Part shown: positions 1 through 9,591 of the stretch, one piece after another
Layout: the number at the start of each line of letters is the position of its first letter
Position numbering within the stretch: position 1 is the stretch's first letter
The notes under the pieces: model-generated
What the model was told of the DNA's origin: nothing
The model's database searches: none
The model's input: only the letters and a program-made list of their open reading frames with translations
Position numbers and translations under genes: made by a program
Assembly (NCBI RefSeq): GCF_023983475.1
Contig: NZ_CP092712.1
Span: forward strand, 1,054,001-1,118,000
Length of the DNA stretch: 64,000 bases
Direction of reading: 5' to 3'
Origin: Aliivibrio fischeri ATCC 7744 = JCM 18803 = DSM 507
GTDB taxonomy: Bacteria; Pseudomonadota; Gammaproteobacteria; Enterobacterales; Vibrionaceae

Positions 1-347
1 TATGGATTGCGCCAGCATTAGCAGTGATCATGCCTATCGTTACAATTATTGCATCTCGTGCAAATATTGGCGGTCTTGCGTTCTTAAGCTCAAGTTTAAC
101 TAACGCTGGTGTTATCTTAACTTCTGGTTTTGCGTTATTCCCATTCGTAATGCCATCAAGCTTGAACCCGAACCACAGCTTAACTATGTGGGATTCAACT
201 TCAAGTGAGTTAACACTTACGCTAATGACATACGTTGCTATCGTAATGGTACCAATTATTCTTGCTTACACTATCTGGACGTACATTAAAATGTTTGGTC
301 GTCTTGATAATAAATTCATTGAAGAGAACAAAACGTCTCTATACTAA
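1..347 (+). CDS. cydB: Cytochrome bd ubiquinol oxidase subunit II, C-terminal part
   Basis: The reading frame is already open at base 3 and ends at a TAA at 345-347, so only the last ~114 residues are present and the start lies upstream. The visible part is a membrane protein with two long hydrophobic stretches and a short polar tail. With CydA it forms the high-affinity bd-type quinol oxidase that reduces oxygen to water in the inner membrane. The identity rests on resemblance to the CydB C-terminus and on the next two genes, cydX and ybgE, which follow cydAB in gamma-proteobacteria. Confidence 0.93.
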   Translation, partial: WIAPALAVIMPIVTIIASRANIGGLAFLSSSLTNAGVILTSGFALFPFVMPSSLNPNHSLTMWDSTSSELTLTLMTYVAIVMVPIILAYTIWTYIKMFGRLDNKFIEENKTSLY

Positions 348-359
348 GGAGTATTTACT

Positions 360-467
360 ATGTGGTATTTCGCATGGATTCTAGGTGTTCTACTTGCTTG
401 TGCATTTGGTATCATCAATGCTCTTTGGTTAGAGCACTCAGAAATGATGGATAAAGACAGTGAGTAA
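360..467 (+). CDS. cydX: Cytochrome bd-I small subunit CydX
   Basis: A 35-residue ORF starts at ATG 360 behind a good ribosome binding site (aaggag at 346-351) and begins MWYFAWILGVLLAC, the CydX/YbgT family signature. It is one transmembrane helix with an acidic C-terminus. CydX binds the CydAB oxidase and is needed for its stability and activity. It lies 12 bases after cydB, and its last 8 bases overlap the GTG start of ybgE, indicating translational coupling. The gene is easily missed because of its size. Confidence 0.93.
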   Translation: MWYFAWILGVLLACAFGIINALWLEHSEMMDKDSE

Positions 468-762
468 TCTCGCTGACAAAATTGATAGCGTACAATCTCC
501 AATCAACAATATCGTCATTCGTTTATTGTTGGTTGGTGTCGCAGTGTTCCATATGGCTATGCTAATGTGGGAACCGACAATATACGCTGAGCGAATTGGT
601 GGATTTAGTGGGTTATTGGCCCCAGCTCTAATTTACTCAGTGTGTACGGCATTCATTTTTGTTGTTGGATTTATCCCACAGAAATGGGGATGGAAGCTTC
701 TGTTTAGCCCATATTTTTCAATGTTGATTTTGATATATTTCAGTTACTTATACTTTATGTAG
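460..762 (+). CDS. ybgE: Cyd operon protein YbgE
   Basis: A 100-residue membrane protein with about three hydrophobic helices, matching the YbgE family found immediately after cydX in enterobacteria and vibrios. The start is GTG at 460, inside the end of cydX (8-base overlap), which suggests translational coupling. The molecular role is not established; expression with cytochrome bd oxidase implies a part in its assembly or function. A strong terminator follows at 804-842 and closes the operon. Confidence 0.85.
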   Translation: MSNLADKIDSVQSPINNIVIRLLLVGVAVFHMAMLMWEPTIYAERIGGFSGLLAPALIYSVCTAFIFVVGFIPQKWGWKLLFSPYFSMLILIYFSYLYFM

Positions 763-803
763 TTTGCTTGCATTAAAGTCATCAGTTGAAACATAATATT
801 GAG

Positions 804-842
804 TGGTTTGTTACTTATTTAAGTGACAAACCATTTTTTTTT
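804..842 (+). terminator. Rho-independent terminator after cydABX-ybgE
   Basis: A 13-bp stem (one G-T wobble) with the 4-base loop ATTT is followed by nine T residues. It separates the cytochrome bd operon from the tol-pal operon. Confidence 0.9.
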
Positions 843-939
843 ACGATTTAACCTCAAAATGTAAATATCATATAGTTACCTAGGGTTAAGATCAGTTATA
901 GTTAGCAATTGATTTTTCAATAATAATGAGAAAGGTGAG

Positions 940-1350
940 ATGAATATGAATCCATTTAAATGGCCTATAACCATTTATTATGAAGATACCGATGCCGGTG
1001 GCGTTGTATATCATTCAAACTACCTTAAGTTCTTTGAGCGTGCACGAACTGAACTATTACGAGATAAAGGGGTCTCCCAACAAGTAATGTTGAATGAATC
1101 TATAGGCTTTGTTGTAAAGAGTTTACAGATTGATTTCATTTCAGCTGCTCGTTTAGATGAACAACTTATTGTTGAAACATTAATAACAGAAATTAAAAAA
1201 GTATCGCTAACCTTTTGTCAAATATTGGTTAATTCTGACGGTAAAGTATTGTGCAAAGCTACGGTTAAGGTAGCCTGTGTCGATAATTCAGTTATGAAAC
1301 CAACGGCGATCCCATCGTTTATTTTATCGGAGATATCTTGTGACAGGTGA
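940..1350 (+). CDS. ybgC: Tol-Pal-associated acyl-CoA thioesterase YbgC
   Basis: A 136-residue hot-dog fold thioesterase. The motif [17 protein letters not shown] near residues 13-27 is the 4-hydroxybenzoyl-CoA thioesterase/YbgC signature, with the catalytic Asp in DTDAGG. YbgC hydrolyses acyl-CoA or acyl-ACP thioesters and is associated with phospholipid synthesis proteins at the inner membrane. It is the first gene of the tol-pal operon here, and its last 11 bases overlap the GTG start of tolQ. Length and context are typical of the family. Confidence 0.95.
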   Translation: MNMNPFKWPITIYYEDTDAGGVVYHSNYLKFFERARTELLRDKGVSQQVMLNESIGFVVKSLQIDFISAARLDEQLIVETLITEIKKVSLTFCQILVNSDGKVLCKATVKVACVDNSVMKPTAIPSFILSEISCDR

Positions 1351-2026
1351 ACTATCAATTCTCGATCTATTTTTACAAGCTAGTTTATTAGTTAAGATCG
1401 TGATGCTTATTCTATTAAGCTTGTCTGTAATTTCATGGGCGATGATTTTTAAGCGCTCAAAAGTATTATCTGTAGCTCGTAGCGATGCGGAACGTTTTGA
1501 AGATAAATTTTGGTCTGGTATGGATCTATCTCAACTGTTCAATGAAGTGAAAGTTCGTAAAGATCGAATTAGCGGAACAGAGAAAATCTTTTATTCAGGT
1601 TTTAACGAATTTGCTCGTTTATCTCGAGTAAATTCGTCTTCATCAGAAGCGGTAATGGACGGAACGGCTCGTGCTATGCGTGTGACGGTTTCTCGTGAAG
1701 TAGATAACTTAGAGACGAACCTACCTTTCCTAGCGACAGTTGGCTCTATTACACCTTATATCGGCCTGTTTGGTACGGTATGGGGTATTATGCACGCATT
1801 CATTGCTCTGGGTGCAGTAAAACAAGCAACACTTGCTATGGTGGCTCCGGGTATCGCTGAAGCACTTGTAGCGACAGCTATGGGTTTATTTGCTGCTATT
1901 CCAGCAGTTATCGCTTATAACCGTTTAAGTGTTAAAGTAGGCAAGTTAGAACACAACTATGCTGCATTTATGGATGAGTTCTCAAGCATTCTTCACCGTC
2001 AAGCTATGGCGAGTCAGGAGAAGTAA
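1340..2026 (+). CDS. tolQ: Tol-Pal system proton channel subunit TolQ
   Basis: A 228-residue homologue of MotA/ExbB/TolQ. It has an N-terminal membrane helix (about residues 15-37) and two more near 130-195, including the conserved [16 protein letters not shown] segment. With TolR it forms a proton-driven motor that energises TolA, which acts on Pal during outer-membrane constriction at division. The start is GTG at 1340, preceded by a ggagat ribosome binding site at 1329-1334 and overlapping ybgC; the stop overlaps the tolR start by one base (TAATG). Confidence 0.96.
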   Translation: MTGELSILDLFLQASLLVKIVMLILLSLSVISWAMIFKRSKVLSVARSDAERFEDKFWSGMDLSQLFNEVKVRKDRISGTEKIFYSGFNEFARLSRVNSSSSEAVMDGTARAMRVTVSREVDNLETNLPFLATVGSITPYIGLFGTVWGIMHAFIALGAVKQATLAMVAPGIAEALVATAMGLFAAIPAVIAYNRLSVKVGKLEHNYAAFMDEFSSILHRQAMASQEK

Positions 2027-2472
2027 TGTCTGGCTATCAACCTAAAAAGCGTAAGTTAACTGCCGAAATCAATGTGGTTCCATACATTGATGTAATGTTA
2101 GTGCTATTAATTATCTTTATGGTAACGGCTCCTTTTGTAACTCAAGGTGTTGATGTTGATTTACCGGAAATGACCAATACGAAATCAGCACAGGCAATGG
2201 CAGGAGAAGACCCTAATGCGACATTTATTATCGTTGAAGTAGATAAAGACGGTAATTTAGGTTTAAGCGTTGATAACCAAGAAGTGCGTCGCCCAATGTC
2301 GATGCAAGAGATGATCACTAACGTAAAAGCAGAATTAAGCATAAAGCCAAATTCCCCCGTTGCTGTTGGTGGCGATGCAAGTACGCCATATGCTGAAATT
2401 GTGTTGGTCTTGGATGAATTGAGTCGAGCGGGTGTCAGTAAAGTAGGCTTGCTCACTGATCTCAAGGAATAG
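2026..2472 (+). CDS. tolR: Tol-Pal system protein TolR
   Basis: A 148-residue ExbD/TolR family protein. It has a single N-terminal membrane helix containing the essential Asp (PYIDVMLVLLIIF, residues ~19-31), followed by a periplasmic domain. With TolQ it converts the proton gradient into conformational work on TolA. It starts one base inside the end of tolQ and precedes tolA by 13 bases. Length is typical. Confidence 0.96.
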   Translation: MSGYQPKKRKLTAEINVVPYIDVMLVLLIIFMVTAPFVTQGVDVDLPEMTNTKSAQAMAGEDPNATFIIVEVDKDGNLGLSVDNQEVRRPMSMQEMITNVKAELSIKPNSPVAVGGDASTPYAEIVLVLDELSRAGVSKVGLLTDLKE

Positions 2473-2485
2473 AAGTGAATAACCA

Positions 2486-3439
2486 TTGATGAAAGCGGAT
2501 AATAATTACACATTTGCCATTGGTGTTTCTGTAGTGCTTCACTTACTGTTAGTGATAGCACTGATATTCGGTAGCGATTTTTCTTTAGATGACAAAGCTA
2601 AGCCAAATACGATTCAAGCAGTTGTGATTGATCCAGGCACTATCGCTAAGCAAGCAAGTCAAATTCGACAAGAGCGTGAAAGAGCTGAGCGAGCTGAACA
2701 AGATCGTTTGAAGAAATTAAAACAGCAGGCAGAGCGATTAGAAAAAAATCGAAAAGCGGAAGAAGAACGCATTCGTCGATTGAAAGAAAAGCAAGTTCAA
2801 GAGAAAAAAGCGGCTCGTCAAGCGGAAGAAGAACGCAAAAAAGCAGTAGCTGAGGCGAAGAAAGAAAAAGAACGAGCTGTGGCAGCAGAGGCTGAACGTA
2901 AACGAAAAGCAGACGCAGCAGCGAAAGCAGAAGCGGCAAAGCAGGCTAAAATAAAAGCTGATAAAGAAAAAGCGGCTAAAGAGGCGGCTAAGAAAGTACA
3001 GTTAGAAAAAGAACGAGCAGCTAAAGCTGAAGCAGATCGTAAGGCAAAAGAAAAAGCGGCCAAAGCAGAAGCTGAGCGTAAGCAGAAAGAAGCAGCATTA
3101 AATGATATCTTTGCAGGTTTAGAAGATGAGAGCGTTAAAAATACATCTGCGAAAGATAAGCATATTAGTGATGAAGTTAATCGTCATGCGGCAATTTATA
3201 CTCAAATGATTCAACAAAATTTGTTGGTAGATGAGACGTATGTCGGTAAAAGTTGTCGAGTGAAAATTAAGTTAGCGTCTTCTGGATTGCTTTTATCTGT
3301 AACCACACTAGGTGGTGATGCTCAAGTTTGTCGAGCAGCAAAAACAGCAGTGACAAAAGTGAATGTATTTCCTATGCCAAAAGATGCGGATGTTGTTGCT
3401 AAGTTAACGAATATAAACCTTACCGTTCAACCAGAATAA
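2486..3439 (+). CDS. tolA: Cell envelope integrity protein TolA
   Basis: A 317-residue protein with the three-part TolA plan. An N-terminal membrane anchor (residues ~9-28) is followed by a long Lys/Ala/Glu/Arg-rich helix (about residues 55-205) with many short AEAERK/KAAKEA-type repeats, and then a globular C-terminal domain with a Cys pair (near CRVKIKL and VCRAAK). The helix spans the periplasm so the C-terminal domain can reach TolB/Pal. Low-complexity coding explains the long antisense open frames in this stretch, which are not genes. The start follows tolR by 13 bases. Confidence 0.95.
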   Translation: MMKADNNYTFAIGVSVVLHLLLVIALIFGSDFSLDDKAKPNTIQAVVIDPGTIAKQASQIRQERERAERAEQDRLKKLKQQAERLEKNRKAEEERIRRLKEKQVQEKKAARQAEEERKKAVAEAKKEKERAVAAEAERKRKADAAAKAEAAKQAKIKADKEKAAKEAAKKVQLEKERAAKAEADRKAKEKAAKAEAERKQKEAALNDIFAGLEDESVKNTSAKDKHISDEVNRHAAIYTQMIQQNLLVDETYVGKSCRVKIKLASSGLLLSVTTLGGDAQVCRAAKTAVTKVNVFPMPKDADVVAKLTNINLTVQPE

Positions 3440-3449
3440 GGAAGAGCAA

Positions 3450-4802
3450 GTGCTTAAACGATGGATATTAACCCTATTTGTGGTTTGTTTAGGTTTTAGT
3501 CAGGTCGCAAAAGCCGAGCTAGAACTGGTTATTACAGAAGGTATTGATTCAGCAAGACCAATTGGTATTGTGCCTTTTAAATGGCATGGAGAAGGTAAGT
3601 TACCACAAGATATATCTGCGATTATTTCGTCTGATTTACAGCGTAGTGGTAAGTTTAGTCCTATTCCAACGAATAAAATGCCACAAACACCTTACAAAGA
3701 TTCGGACATTAATTACGAAGCTTGGACAAAAATGGGGGTGGATGCCATTGTTACTGGTGAAGTTAAATTAAACGCACAAGGTAAGTATGAAGTTACATAC
3801 AAACTTATCGATGTTGTTCGTGGTCAGCTAACTAAAGGTCAATCTAAGGCATTAGATGAATCAGGTAAGTTAGTACTTACTCGAGACCATATTTTAGTTA
3901 ATAAAGTGGCGTCATTATCGACAAAGCAACTGCGTAAATATGCACACCGTATTTCTGATGTGGTGTATGAGAAATTGACAGGTGAAAGAGGTGCGTTTTT
4001 AACTCGTATCGCTTATGTTGTTGTAAATGATAAAGCACAATACCCATACCAGTTAAGAATTGCTGACTATGATGGTTATAATGAACGTTTAGTTCTGAAA
4101 TCGAAACAACCTATCATGTCACCAGCATGGTCACCTGATGGTAAAAAGCTTGCATATGTAAGTTTTGAAAATAGAAAGTCACAAATTTTCATTATGAATA
4201 TTTATACGGGTAAGAGAGAGTTAATTGCTTCTTATCCGCGTCATAATGGAGCTCCGCGCTTCTCACATGATGGTGATAAGTTAGCGATAGTATTATCAAA
4301 ATCTGGAAGTCTGCAAATTTATGTTGTGGATTTGAAGACCAAAAAAATGAGTCAAATTACTCGCGGTAGAGCGAATAATACCGAACCTTTTTGGGCTCCA
4401 GATAACAAGTCACTTATATTTACATCAGATCGGGGTGGTAAACCTCAGATATATAGAGTAAATTTAGGGGATGGTTCGACTAAACGTTTAACCTGGCAAG
4501 GCAGTCAAAATCTTGGTGGGCAGATTACTCCAGACGGTAAATACATCGTTATGGTAAATCGCTCAGAGACTGGATTTAATCTAGCGAAACAAGATTTAGA
4601 AACCGGTGCTGTCCAGGTCTTAACAAAGACACTACTGGATGAGTCACCAAGTATTGCGCCAAATGGTGGCATGGTGATTTACAGTTCAATCTATAGAAAA
4701 CAAAATGTTCTTTCTATGGTTTCTATAGATGGCCGTTTTAAAGCTCGCTTACCAGCGACTAACGGTCGTGTAAGGGCACCAGCGTGGTCGCCATTTTTAT
4801 AG
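3450..4802 (+). CDS. tolB: Tol-Pal system beta-propeller protein TolB
   Basis: A 450-residue periplasmic protein with a Sec signal peptide (cleavage after ...SQVAKA, residue ~22). An N-terminal alpha/beta domain is followed by a six-bladed beta-propeller of WD40-like PD40 repeats, visible as recurring W(A/S)PDGK, FSHDG and SPDGK motifs. TolB binds Pal and TolA and controls outer-membrane tethering to peptidoglycan. The start is GTG at 3450, ten bases after tolA, with aaggaag upstream as ribosome binding site. Confidence 0.96.
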   Translation: MLKRWILTLFVVCLGFSQVAKAELELVITEGIDSARPIGIVPFKWHGEGKLPQDISAIISSDLQRSGKFSPIPTNKMPQTPYKDSDINYEAWTKMGVDAIVTGEVKLNAQGKYEVTYKLIDVVRGQLTKGQSKALDESGKLVLTRDHILVNKVASLSTKQLRKYAHRISDVVYEKLTGERGAFLTRIAYVVVNDKAQYPYQLRIADYDGYNERLVLKSKQPIMSPAWSPDGKKLAYVSFENRKSQIFIMNIYTGKRELIASYPRHNGAPRFSHDGDKLAIVLSKSGSLQIYVVDLKTKKMSQITRGRANNTEPFWAPDNKSLIFTSDRGGKPQIYRVNLGDGSTKRLTWQGSQNLGGQITPDGKYIVMVNRSETGFNLAKQDLETGAVQVLTKTLLDESPSIAPNGGMVIYSSIYRKQNVLSMVSIDGRFKARLPATNGRVRAPAWSPFL

Positions 4803-4836
4803 CTACTAAAATATTTAGGAAAATAAGGAAAATACA

Positions 4837-5403
4837 ATGCAACTAAATAAACTTCTTAAGAGCCTTTTAATCGCGTTGCCTGTGGTTGCTCTTTCAGCTT
4901 GTAGTTCTAGCGACAGCGCAACTGACAGTACTGCTGGCCAAGAATCAACTAATGCTGCAGAGACTCAAACAACTAACGGTGCAGAAGGTCAAACAGATAC
5001 AGCTGTTCTATCTTCTATCGAAGCTGATGAAGCAATGAACGAAGCTGAAGTACGTGCTCAAGCTGAGCAAGAACTTCGTAAAGTTCAAACTGTTTACTTC
5101 GCATTTGATAACTCAACAATCTCTTCAGAATACGAAGATATGCTTGCAGCTCACGCAGCTTTCCTAAGTGCTGATCCTTCAATCAAAGTAACTGTTGAAG
5201 GTCACGCTGATGAGCGCGGTACTCCTGAATACAACATCGCTCTAGGCGAGCGTCGTGCTAAAGCAGTATCTAAGTACCTACAAGCTCTAGGTGTTTCTGC
5301 AGACCAAATCTCTATCGTAAGCTACGGTGAAGAGAAGCCACTAGTTCTTGGCCAAACAGCTGAAGACTACGCTAAAAACCGTCGTGCAGTATTAGTATAC
5401 TAA
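4837..5403 (+). CDS. pal: Peptidoglycan-associated lipoprotein Pal
   Basis: A 188-residue lipoprotein. The signal peptide ends in the lipobox LSAC (lipidated Cys at residue 22), followed by a Ser/Thr/Gly-rich tether and an OmpA-type peptidoglycan-binding domain (about residues 80-188). The domain carries the motif [21 protein letters not shown], whose Asp and Arg bind diaminopimelate. Pal anchors the outer membrane to the wall and is the target of TolA/TolB. Codons are more optimised than in neighbouring genes, consistent with high expression. Confidence 0.97.
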   Translation: MQLNKLLKSLLIALPVVALSACSSSDSATDSTAGQESTNAAETQTTNGAEGQTDTAVLSSIEADEAMNEAEVRAQAEQELRKVQTVYFAFDNSTISSEYEDMLAAHAAFLSADPSIKVTVEGHADERGTPEYNIALGERRAKAVSKYLQALGVSADQISIVSYGEEKPLVLGQTAEDYAKNRRAVLVY

Positions 5404-5428
5404 TCGATAGTTTATAAGGCTGACTTAT

Positions 5429-6202
5429 ATGAAATACAGTAACCTTAAGCGAATCATTCCGCTTACGTTGCTGGCTAGTGCGGCGACCCTTGTGGTCGCC
5501 GCACCTGCTCCAGTCACAGATTTAAATGCCAGTTCCAATTCTACCTCTTCTGCTCCTGCATCATCGGCAAGTATTGAACGCCTAGAACGTTTAATTAAAA
5601 GTCGTAATCAAATTCAGCTTCAATTACAACAGCAGTTGGATGGTTTATCTCAAGAGCTTTCAGAGATGCGAGGCACGGTAGAGCGCAATAGCTATGAACT
5701 TGATCAGATGCTTGAGCGTCAACGTCAGCTGTATATTGAAATAGACAACATAAGAACAGCTAAACCAACTGTAGAAGCGAAGCCTGAAGCAACAGAAGGT
5801 GGATCAACAGAAGGTGCTTATGCTGCTGATACTAATGAAAATGCGGCTTACCAAAATGCAGTGGATTTGATCTTAAAAGAGAAAAACTACGCAGGGGCAA
5901 CAAAAGCATTTCAAGAATTTGTAACGGCATACCCTGATTCAGTATATAGCTCTAATGCACATTACTGGTTAGGACAGCTGTACTTTGCTCAAAAAAATGA
6001 TGTAGAAGCAGCCAAGAGTTTTGCTAAAGTCGTTAGTTATGCAGACTCAAATAAACGAGCTGATGCTCTACTGAAGTTAGGCGAAGTTGCTAAACGCAAT
6101 AATAATAATGCGGCAGCGAAAAAATATTATCAAAAAGTAGTGAGTGAGTATCCAGATAGCACGACCGCGAAAACGGCAGCATCTAAACTGAAATCACTGT
6201 AA
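5429..6202 (+). CDS. cpoB: Cell division coordinator CpoB (YbgF)
   Basis: A 257-residue periplasmic protein with a signal peptide (cleavage near residue 24). It has an N-terminal trimerising coiled coil (about residues 45-110), an acidic linker and C-terminal TPR repeats (about residues 135-257; motifs AYPDSVYSSNAHYWLGQLYF and YQKVVSEYPDS). CpoB links Tol-Pal function to peptidoglycan synthesis by PBP1B at the septum. It is the last gene of the tol-pal operon, 25 bases after pal and 31 bases before a terminator. Confidence 0.94.
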   Translation: MKYSNLKRIIPLTLLASAATLVVAAPAPVTDLNASSNSTSSAPASSASIERLERLIKSRNQIQLQLQQQLDGLSQELSEMRGTVERNSYELDQMLERQRQLYIEIDNIRTAKPTVEAKPEATEGGSTEGAYAADTNENAAYQNAVDLILKEKNYAGATKAFQEFVTAYPDSVYSSNAHYWLGQLYFAQKNDVEAAKSFAKVVSYADSNKRADALLKLGEVAKRNNNNAAAKKYYQKVVSEYPDSTTAKTAASKLKSL

Positions 6203-6233
6203 CTTTGCTGAATTTTTAGTATTTTTAAAACAT

Positions 6234-6257
6234 AAAGGAGCCTATGGCTCCTTTTTT
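6234..6257 (+). terminator. Terminator of the tol-pal operon
   Basis: A nine-base stem (AAAGGAGCC) with a three-base loop and a T-run lies just after cpoB and 77 bases before nadA. Confidence 0.85.
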
Positions 6258-6333
6258 ATTTCCCCTAACTTGCTGACTAAATCATTAGGGGTATAATGCT
6301 CAGACTATTTGAAAAAAGTTACTGAGCTGAGCA

Positions 6334-7383
6334 ATGGGCCATATTCTAGATCACATCGATACCGTTTATCCTTTCCCTCCAAAGCCAATCGCATTAAGTG
6401 CGGAAGAGAAAGTAGAATACATTTCTAAAATTAAACAATTACTTAAAGATAAAAATGCGGTATTAATTGCCCATTATTATACGGACCCTGAAATTCAAGC
6501 ATTAGCTGAAGAGACTGGTGGTTTTGTTGGTGATTCACTTGAAATGGCTAAATTTGGTAATCGTCATGAAGCAAAAACATTAGTGATTGCTGGTGTTCGT
6601 TTCATGGGAGAATCTGCAAAAATCCTAACGCCTGAAAAAACCATTTTAATGCCGACATTAGAGGCTGAGTGTTCATTAGATTTAGGTTGTCCAGCAGACA
6701 AGTTTACTGAGTTTTGTGACGCGCATCCTGATCACACGGTTGTGGTTTACGCTAATACTTCTGCAGCAGTAAAAGCTCGAGCTGATTGGGTAGTAACATC
6801 AAGCATTGCTTTAGAAATCGTAGAGCACCTAGATGATGAAGATAAAAAAATCATCTGGGGTCCTGATCGTCATTTAGGCTCATATATTGCGAATAAAACT
6901 GGCGCAGATATGCTTCTATGGCAAGGTGAGTGTATTGTTCATGATGAATTCTCAGCAAAAGCCTTAAAAGATGCTAAAGCACTTCACCCTGATGCTGCTG
7001 TGTTAGTTCACCCTGAATCACCTGCAAGTGTTGTTGAGTTAGCGGACGCTGTTGGTTCTACAAGTCAATTAATCAAAGCAGCTAAAGAGCTACCACAACA
7101 AAAAATGATTGTTGCAACAGATAAAGGTATTTTCTTTAAAATGCAGCAAATGGTGCCAGAGAAAGAATTACTTGAAGCACCAACTGCAGGTGCTGGCGCA
7201 ACATGCCGTAGTTGTGCTCACTGTCCTTGGATGGCTATGAATGGCTTAGTTGCTATTGAGAAGTCACTTCGAGAAGGTGGGTCTGAGCATGAGATTTTTG
7301 TAGATGAAGAAACACGCTTAAAATCTCTTATTCCATTAAATCGTATGTTAGATTTTGCTGAGCAATTAAACGCAAATAGATAA
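6334..7383 (+). CDS. nadA: Quinolinate synthase NadA
   Basis: A 349-residue enzyme that condenses iminoaspartate with dihydroxyacetone phosphate to make quinolinate, the first pyridine ring precursor of NAD. It needs a [4Fe-4S] cluster. The expected cysteines are visible in [17 protein letters not shown] and CRSCAHC. Other family motifs include [10 protein letters not shown] near residue 48 and GDSLEMAKF. Length matches the proteobacterial form. It follows tol-pal, as in many vibrios, but has its own terminators on both sides. The Shine-Dalgarno sequence is weak, so the start at ATG 6334 rests mainly on homology. Confidence 0.95.
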   Translation: MGHILDHIDTVYPFPPKPIALSAEEKVEYISKIKQLLKDKNAVLIAHYYTDPEIQALAEETGGFVGDSLEMAKFGNRHEAKTLVIAGVRFMGESAKILTPEKTILMPTLEAECSLDLGCPADKFTEFCDAHPDHTVVVYANTSAAVKARADWVVTSSIALEIVEHLDDEDKKIIWGPDRHLGSYIANKTGADMLLWQGECIVHDEFSAKALKDAKALHPDAAVLVHPESPASVVELADAVGSTSQLIKAAKELPQQKMIVATDKGIFFKMQQMVPEKELLEAPTAGAGATCRSCAHCPWMAMNGLVAIEKSLREGGSEHEIFVDEETRLKSLIPLNRMLDFAEQLNANR

Positions 7384-7402
7384 TGCGATAAATGTTTTAT
7401 AT

Positions 7403-7435
7403 AAAAATGGCGACCATATTGGTCGCCATTTTTTT
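7403..7435. terminator. Bidirectional terminator between nadA and the UPF0149 gene
   Basis: An 11-bp perfect stem (AATGGCGACCA) with loop TAT has A residues on the left and T residues on the right. It can end both nadA (+) and the convergent gene whose stop codon is at 7456 (-). Confidence 0.9.
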
Positions 7436-7455
7436 ATTTTATTTTTGGACTTTAT

Positions 7456-8046
7456 TTATTCGTCGCGACTTGCTTCTGCTTCTGCAAGTTCATAACCACG
7501 CATGGTTAATCCTGATAGCATCATAGGTACGGCATTGTAAATTTCAGTGAATTCACCTAACCCTTCGATACCTTGCTCTTCTAATGCAGATAGCGCCGTC
7601 TCTGGGTCAAAAAGCATACTAATAGAAAGTAACACACCACCAAGTAGGGCATTGTTTTCACTTTCTTCTGGCATTAAGGTTTCCCAATCATCACGAGTTA
7701 ATTGCCAGCCTTGTAATAGACCTTCTGAAAATTGACGAGTTTCAGAAGTAACGATTTCTTCATCATCTAATTTACACTCTTCAGGCCATTGCCATGTGCC
7801 AGATAAAAACGCTTCACGATAATCATTCCATAAGTTAACAACGATGTTCGCATAAGCTTCTAGATCTTCTGCATTAGTAAATGGAGAAGTTTCTTCACCA
7901 CCCCATAAAAAAGCTAACCATTCATTTGGATTAATCAGATTAGGGGCTGCTGCCATAGCGGCAATAAAACCTTGAGTTTGCGCTTCAGTAAGCAGTTTAT
8001 TTTCTAATTCAGGGTTTGAAAGAATTGTCGTAAGTGATAAAGACAT
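7456..8046 (-). CDS. YecA/YgfB (UPF0149) family protein
   Basis: A 196-residue acidic, mostly helical protein. Family features include QGFIAAMAAAPNLI near residues 25-38, a W-rich segment LAFLWGG, and FSEGLLQGWQLTRDDWE near residues 107-123, all characteristic of UPF0149. Unlike E. coli YecA it has no C-terminal SEC-C zinc motif and ends in an acidic tail, so it is closer to the YgfB branch. The biochemical role is unknown. It shares a bidirectional terminator with nadA and is divergent from alaE. Confidence 0.8.
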   Translation of the reverse strand: MSLSLTTILSNPELENKLLTEAQTQGFIAAMAAAPNLINPNEWLAFLWGGEETSPFTNAEDLEAYANIVVNLWNDYREAFLSGTWQWPEECKLDDEEIVTSETRQFSEGLLQGWQLTRDDWETLMPEESENNALLGGVLLSISMLFDPETALSALEEQGIEGLGEFTEIYNAVPMMLSGLTMRGYELAEAEASRDE

Positions 8047-8356
8047 AGTGTTCTCATTCCATTCAATTTTTTACTATTGTACCAAGAAGTTTTTGCCTTG
8101 TCTGAAATGAAATTATGTAGCAATTTTGTATGTAATTTTATTACCTATACTGCCAAGTAGTTGATCAAACTGATTTTGAACGTAAAAATAGCTGTAAATT
8201 TACTACATAGTTTCAACTTCAGTATCTAATTCTGTATACATTGTGGTCTAATAGCTATAATTGCTAGTCAGATCTGCCTGTCTAGTTCATTCCACTGGAT
8301 GTATTTCATCATCCAGTCCATTAGTCTGATATTTGTGTGTTGGAGAGAGTAAGTTA
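8047..8356. other. Divergent intergenic region upstream of alaE
   Basis: This 310-base AT-rich stretch between the divergent UPF0149 gene and alaE holds no convincing ORF, RNA gene or riboswitch. It presumably carries both promoters. A ribosome binding site (ggagag at 8342-8347) sits 9 bases before the alaE ATG. Confidence 0.6.
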
Positions 8357-8809
8357 ATGTCTAAGAAAGGGCCATTTAATATCCGCAATGCTGCGGCTGA
8401 TACATTTGCAATGGTGGTTTTTTGTTTTATTACGGGCATGTTTATTGAAATATTAATTTCAGGAATGACATTTGAGCAGTCGTTGGCTTCTCGAACTCTT
8501 TCCATACCAGTTAACATCGCAATCGCATGGCCTTATGGGGTTTTTCGTGATTTTATGCTTCGTCAAGGTGCTCGTATATCACCGAGCAAATTCATGAAGA
8601 ATATTGCAGACTTAGTTGCGTATGTGACATTCCAGTCGCCAGCTTACGCTATGATTTTATTAGTCGTGGGGGCAACACCAGAGCAAATCATTACTGCTGT
8701 TTCAAGTAACGTTGTTGTCTCATGTGTAATGGGGGTGTTTTATGGTTACTTTTTAGATGCTTGCCGTAAAGCATTTAAAGTTCCTGGTTATTACACACCA
8801 CAAGCGTAA
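8357..8809 (+). CDS. alaE: L-alanine exporter AlaE
   Basis: A 150-residue inner-membrane protein with about four transmembrane helices. It closely resembles E. coli AlaE across its length ([46 protein letters not shown] and [13 protein letters not shown]). AlaE exports L-alanine and protects cells from alanine or dipeptide overload. The chosen start, ATG 8357, has a ggagag ribosome binding site 9 bases upstream. An in-frame start eight codons earlier has no such site. A terminator follows. Confidence 0.92.
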   Translation: MSKKGPFNIRNAAADTFAMVVFCFITGMFIEILISGMTFEQSLASRTLSIPVNIAIAWPYGVFRDFMLRQGARISPSKFMKNIADLVAYVTFQSPAYAMILLVVGATPEQIITAVSSNVVVSCVMGVFYGYFLDACRKAFKVPGYYTPQA

Positions 8810-8834
8810 GTATAAACTTTTATGTTACAGATAG

Positions 8835-8863
8835 AGCCAGCATATAATTATGTTGGCTTTTTT
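8835..8863 (+). terminator. Terminator after alaE
   Basis: A 10-bp stem (AGCCAGCATA with one G-T wobble), loop TAAT, then a T-run. Confidence 0.85.
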
Positions 8864-8987
8864 GTTTATAACACGAGCAAGACGTGTAAAAATGAAGCAA
8901 CCAATTGAGATTCTGCAAGAAACTCCTTGACCCCTAGAGGCTAAATCATTAAATTAGCGCTCGTTGTTTCAAAAAGAACAACAATTC

Positions 8988-9075
8988 GGTGAGTTGTCCG
9001 AGTGGCTGAAGGAGCACGCCTGGAAAGTGTGTGTACGGCAACGTACCGAGAGTTCGAATCTCTCACTCACCGCCA
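8988..9075 (+). tRNA. tRNA-Ser (anticodon GGA)
   Basis: An 88-base type II tRNA. The acceptor stem GGTGAGT pairs with ACTCACC, followed by discriminator G and encoded CCA at 9073-9075. The anticodon loop CTGGAAA gives GGA, reading UCC/UCU serine codons. The long variable arm and the T-loop GTTCGAATC are visible. It is the probable insertion site of the AT-rich island that starts just downstream. Confidence 0.96.
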
Positions 9076-9081
9076 CATTCT

Positions 9082-9110
9082 AAGCCCTAGCAGAAATGCT
9101 GGGGCTTTTT
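9082..9110 (+). terminator. Terminator after tRNA-Ser
   Basis: An 11-bp stem (AAGCCCTAGCA with one wobble), tetraloop GAAA, then TTTTT. Confidence 0.88.
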
Positions 9111-9591
9111 CGTATCTATAGCTTGTTCAGTGCCCACTGAGAGTACACAAAAGAGTACATAAGCATGCAACTAGATACTTCTCGCGAAGCTAATTACCTT
9201 ATTAAGTCTAATACTGGCATTTATACATTTGAATGGAATGTAAGAGCTGATATTAAATAATAGGTGAGAGAGCTGGTGGCACTCATTAACCAACAATTTT
9301 ATTAAAAGCTTAACTTAATAGTACGCTTGTAATCCGCTGTTTTTATGATCATCGTTTTAAGGTGTTCATTTATGTTTACGACAGCATGTGGCGTCAATCT
9401 TGAGTCGAGTTTATGAATATTATAAATTGAACTAAAGTGTAGAATTTTGAGAGTTATAAGCAGTTTGCAAACAATAGGTCTATGAACTTAGAAAATTTAG
9501 TTATAGCATGATGTGAGTAGAAATATATAATACTTTCTACGTGATTAAAATGTCAATTAATCATTAATTTATCAGTAATGGTTGGGAAAAT
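9111..9591. other. Tract between tRNA-Ser and the defence-like operon
   Basis: This 481-base non-coding tract begins with a short sequence bearing the inverted-repeat-like element GTACACAAAAGAGTAC (about 9143-9158), which lies just upstream of the integrase remnant. The remainder, 9261-9591, is AT-rich, holds no intact gene and must carry the promoter of the 9592-15114 operon. No copy of the tRNA 3' end was seen here or after the operon. Confidence 0.6.
9165..9260 (+). pseudogene. Integrase N-terminal remnant
   Basis: An ATG-started frame of 31 codons (MQLDTSREANYLIKSNTG..., then YTFEWNVRADIK) ends in TAA followed at once by TAG. The segment resembles the extreme N-terminus of tyrosine recombinases that integrate next to tRNA genes in Vibrionaceae, which commonly have a (T/S)GxYxFRW motif here. 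No catalytic domain remains. A short in-frame stretch after the two stops (VRELVALINQQFY, 9264-9302) might be another scrap of the same gene. The family assignment is from recall of similar proteins and is moderately certain. Confidence 0.5.

Noticed and set aside
2142-3063. Long antisense frames opposite tolR and tolA
   Set aside because: They mirror the repetitive Lys/Ala/Glu coding of tolA and the real tolR frame. Products are low-complexity Leu/Ser/Ala-rich and lack ribosome binding sites.
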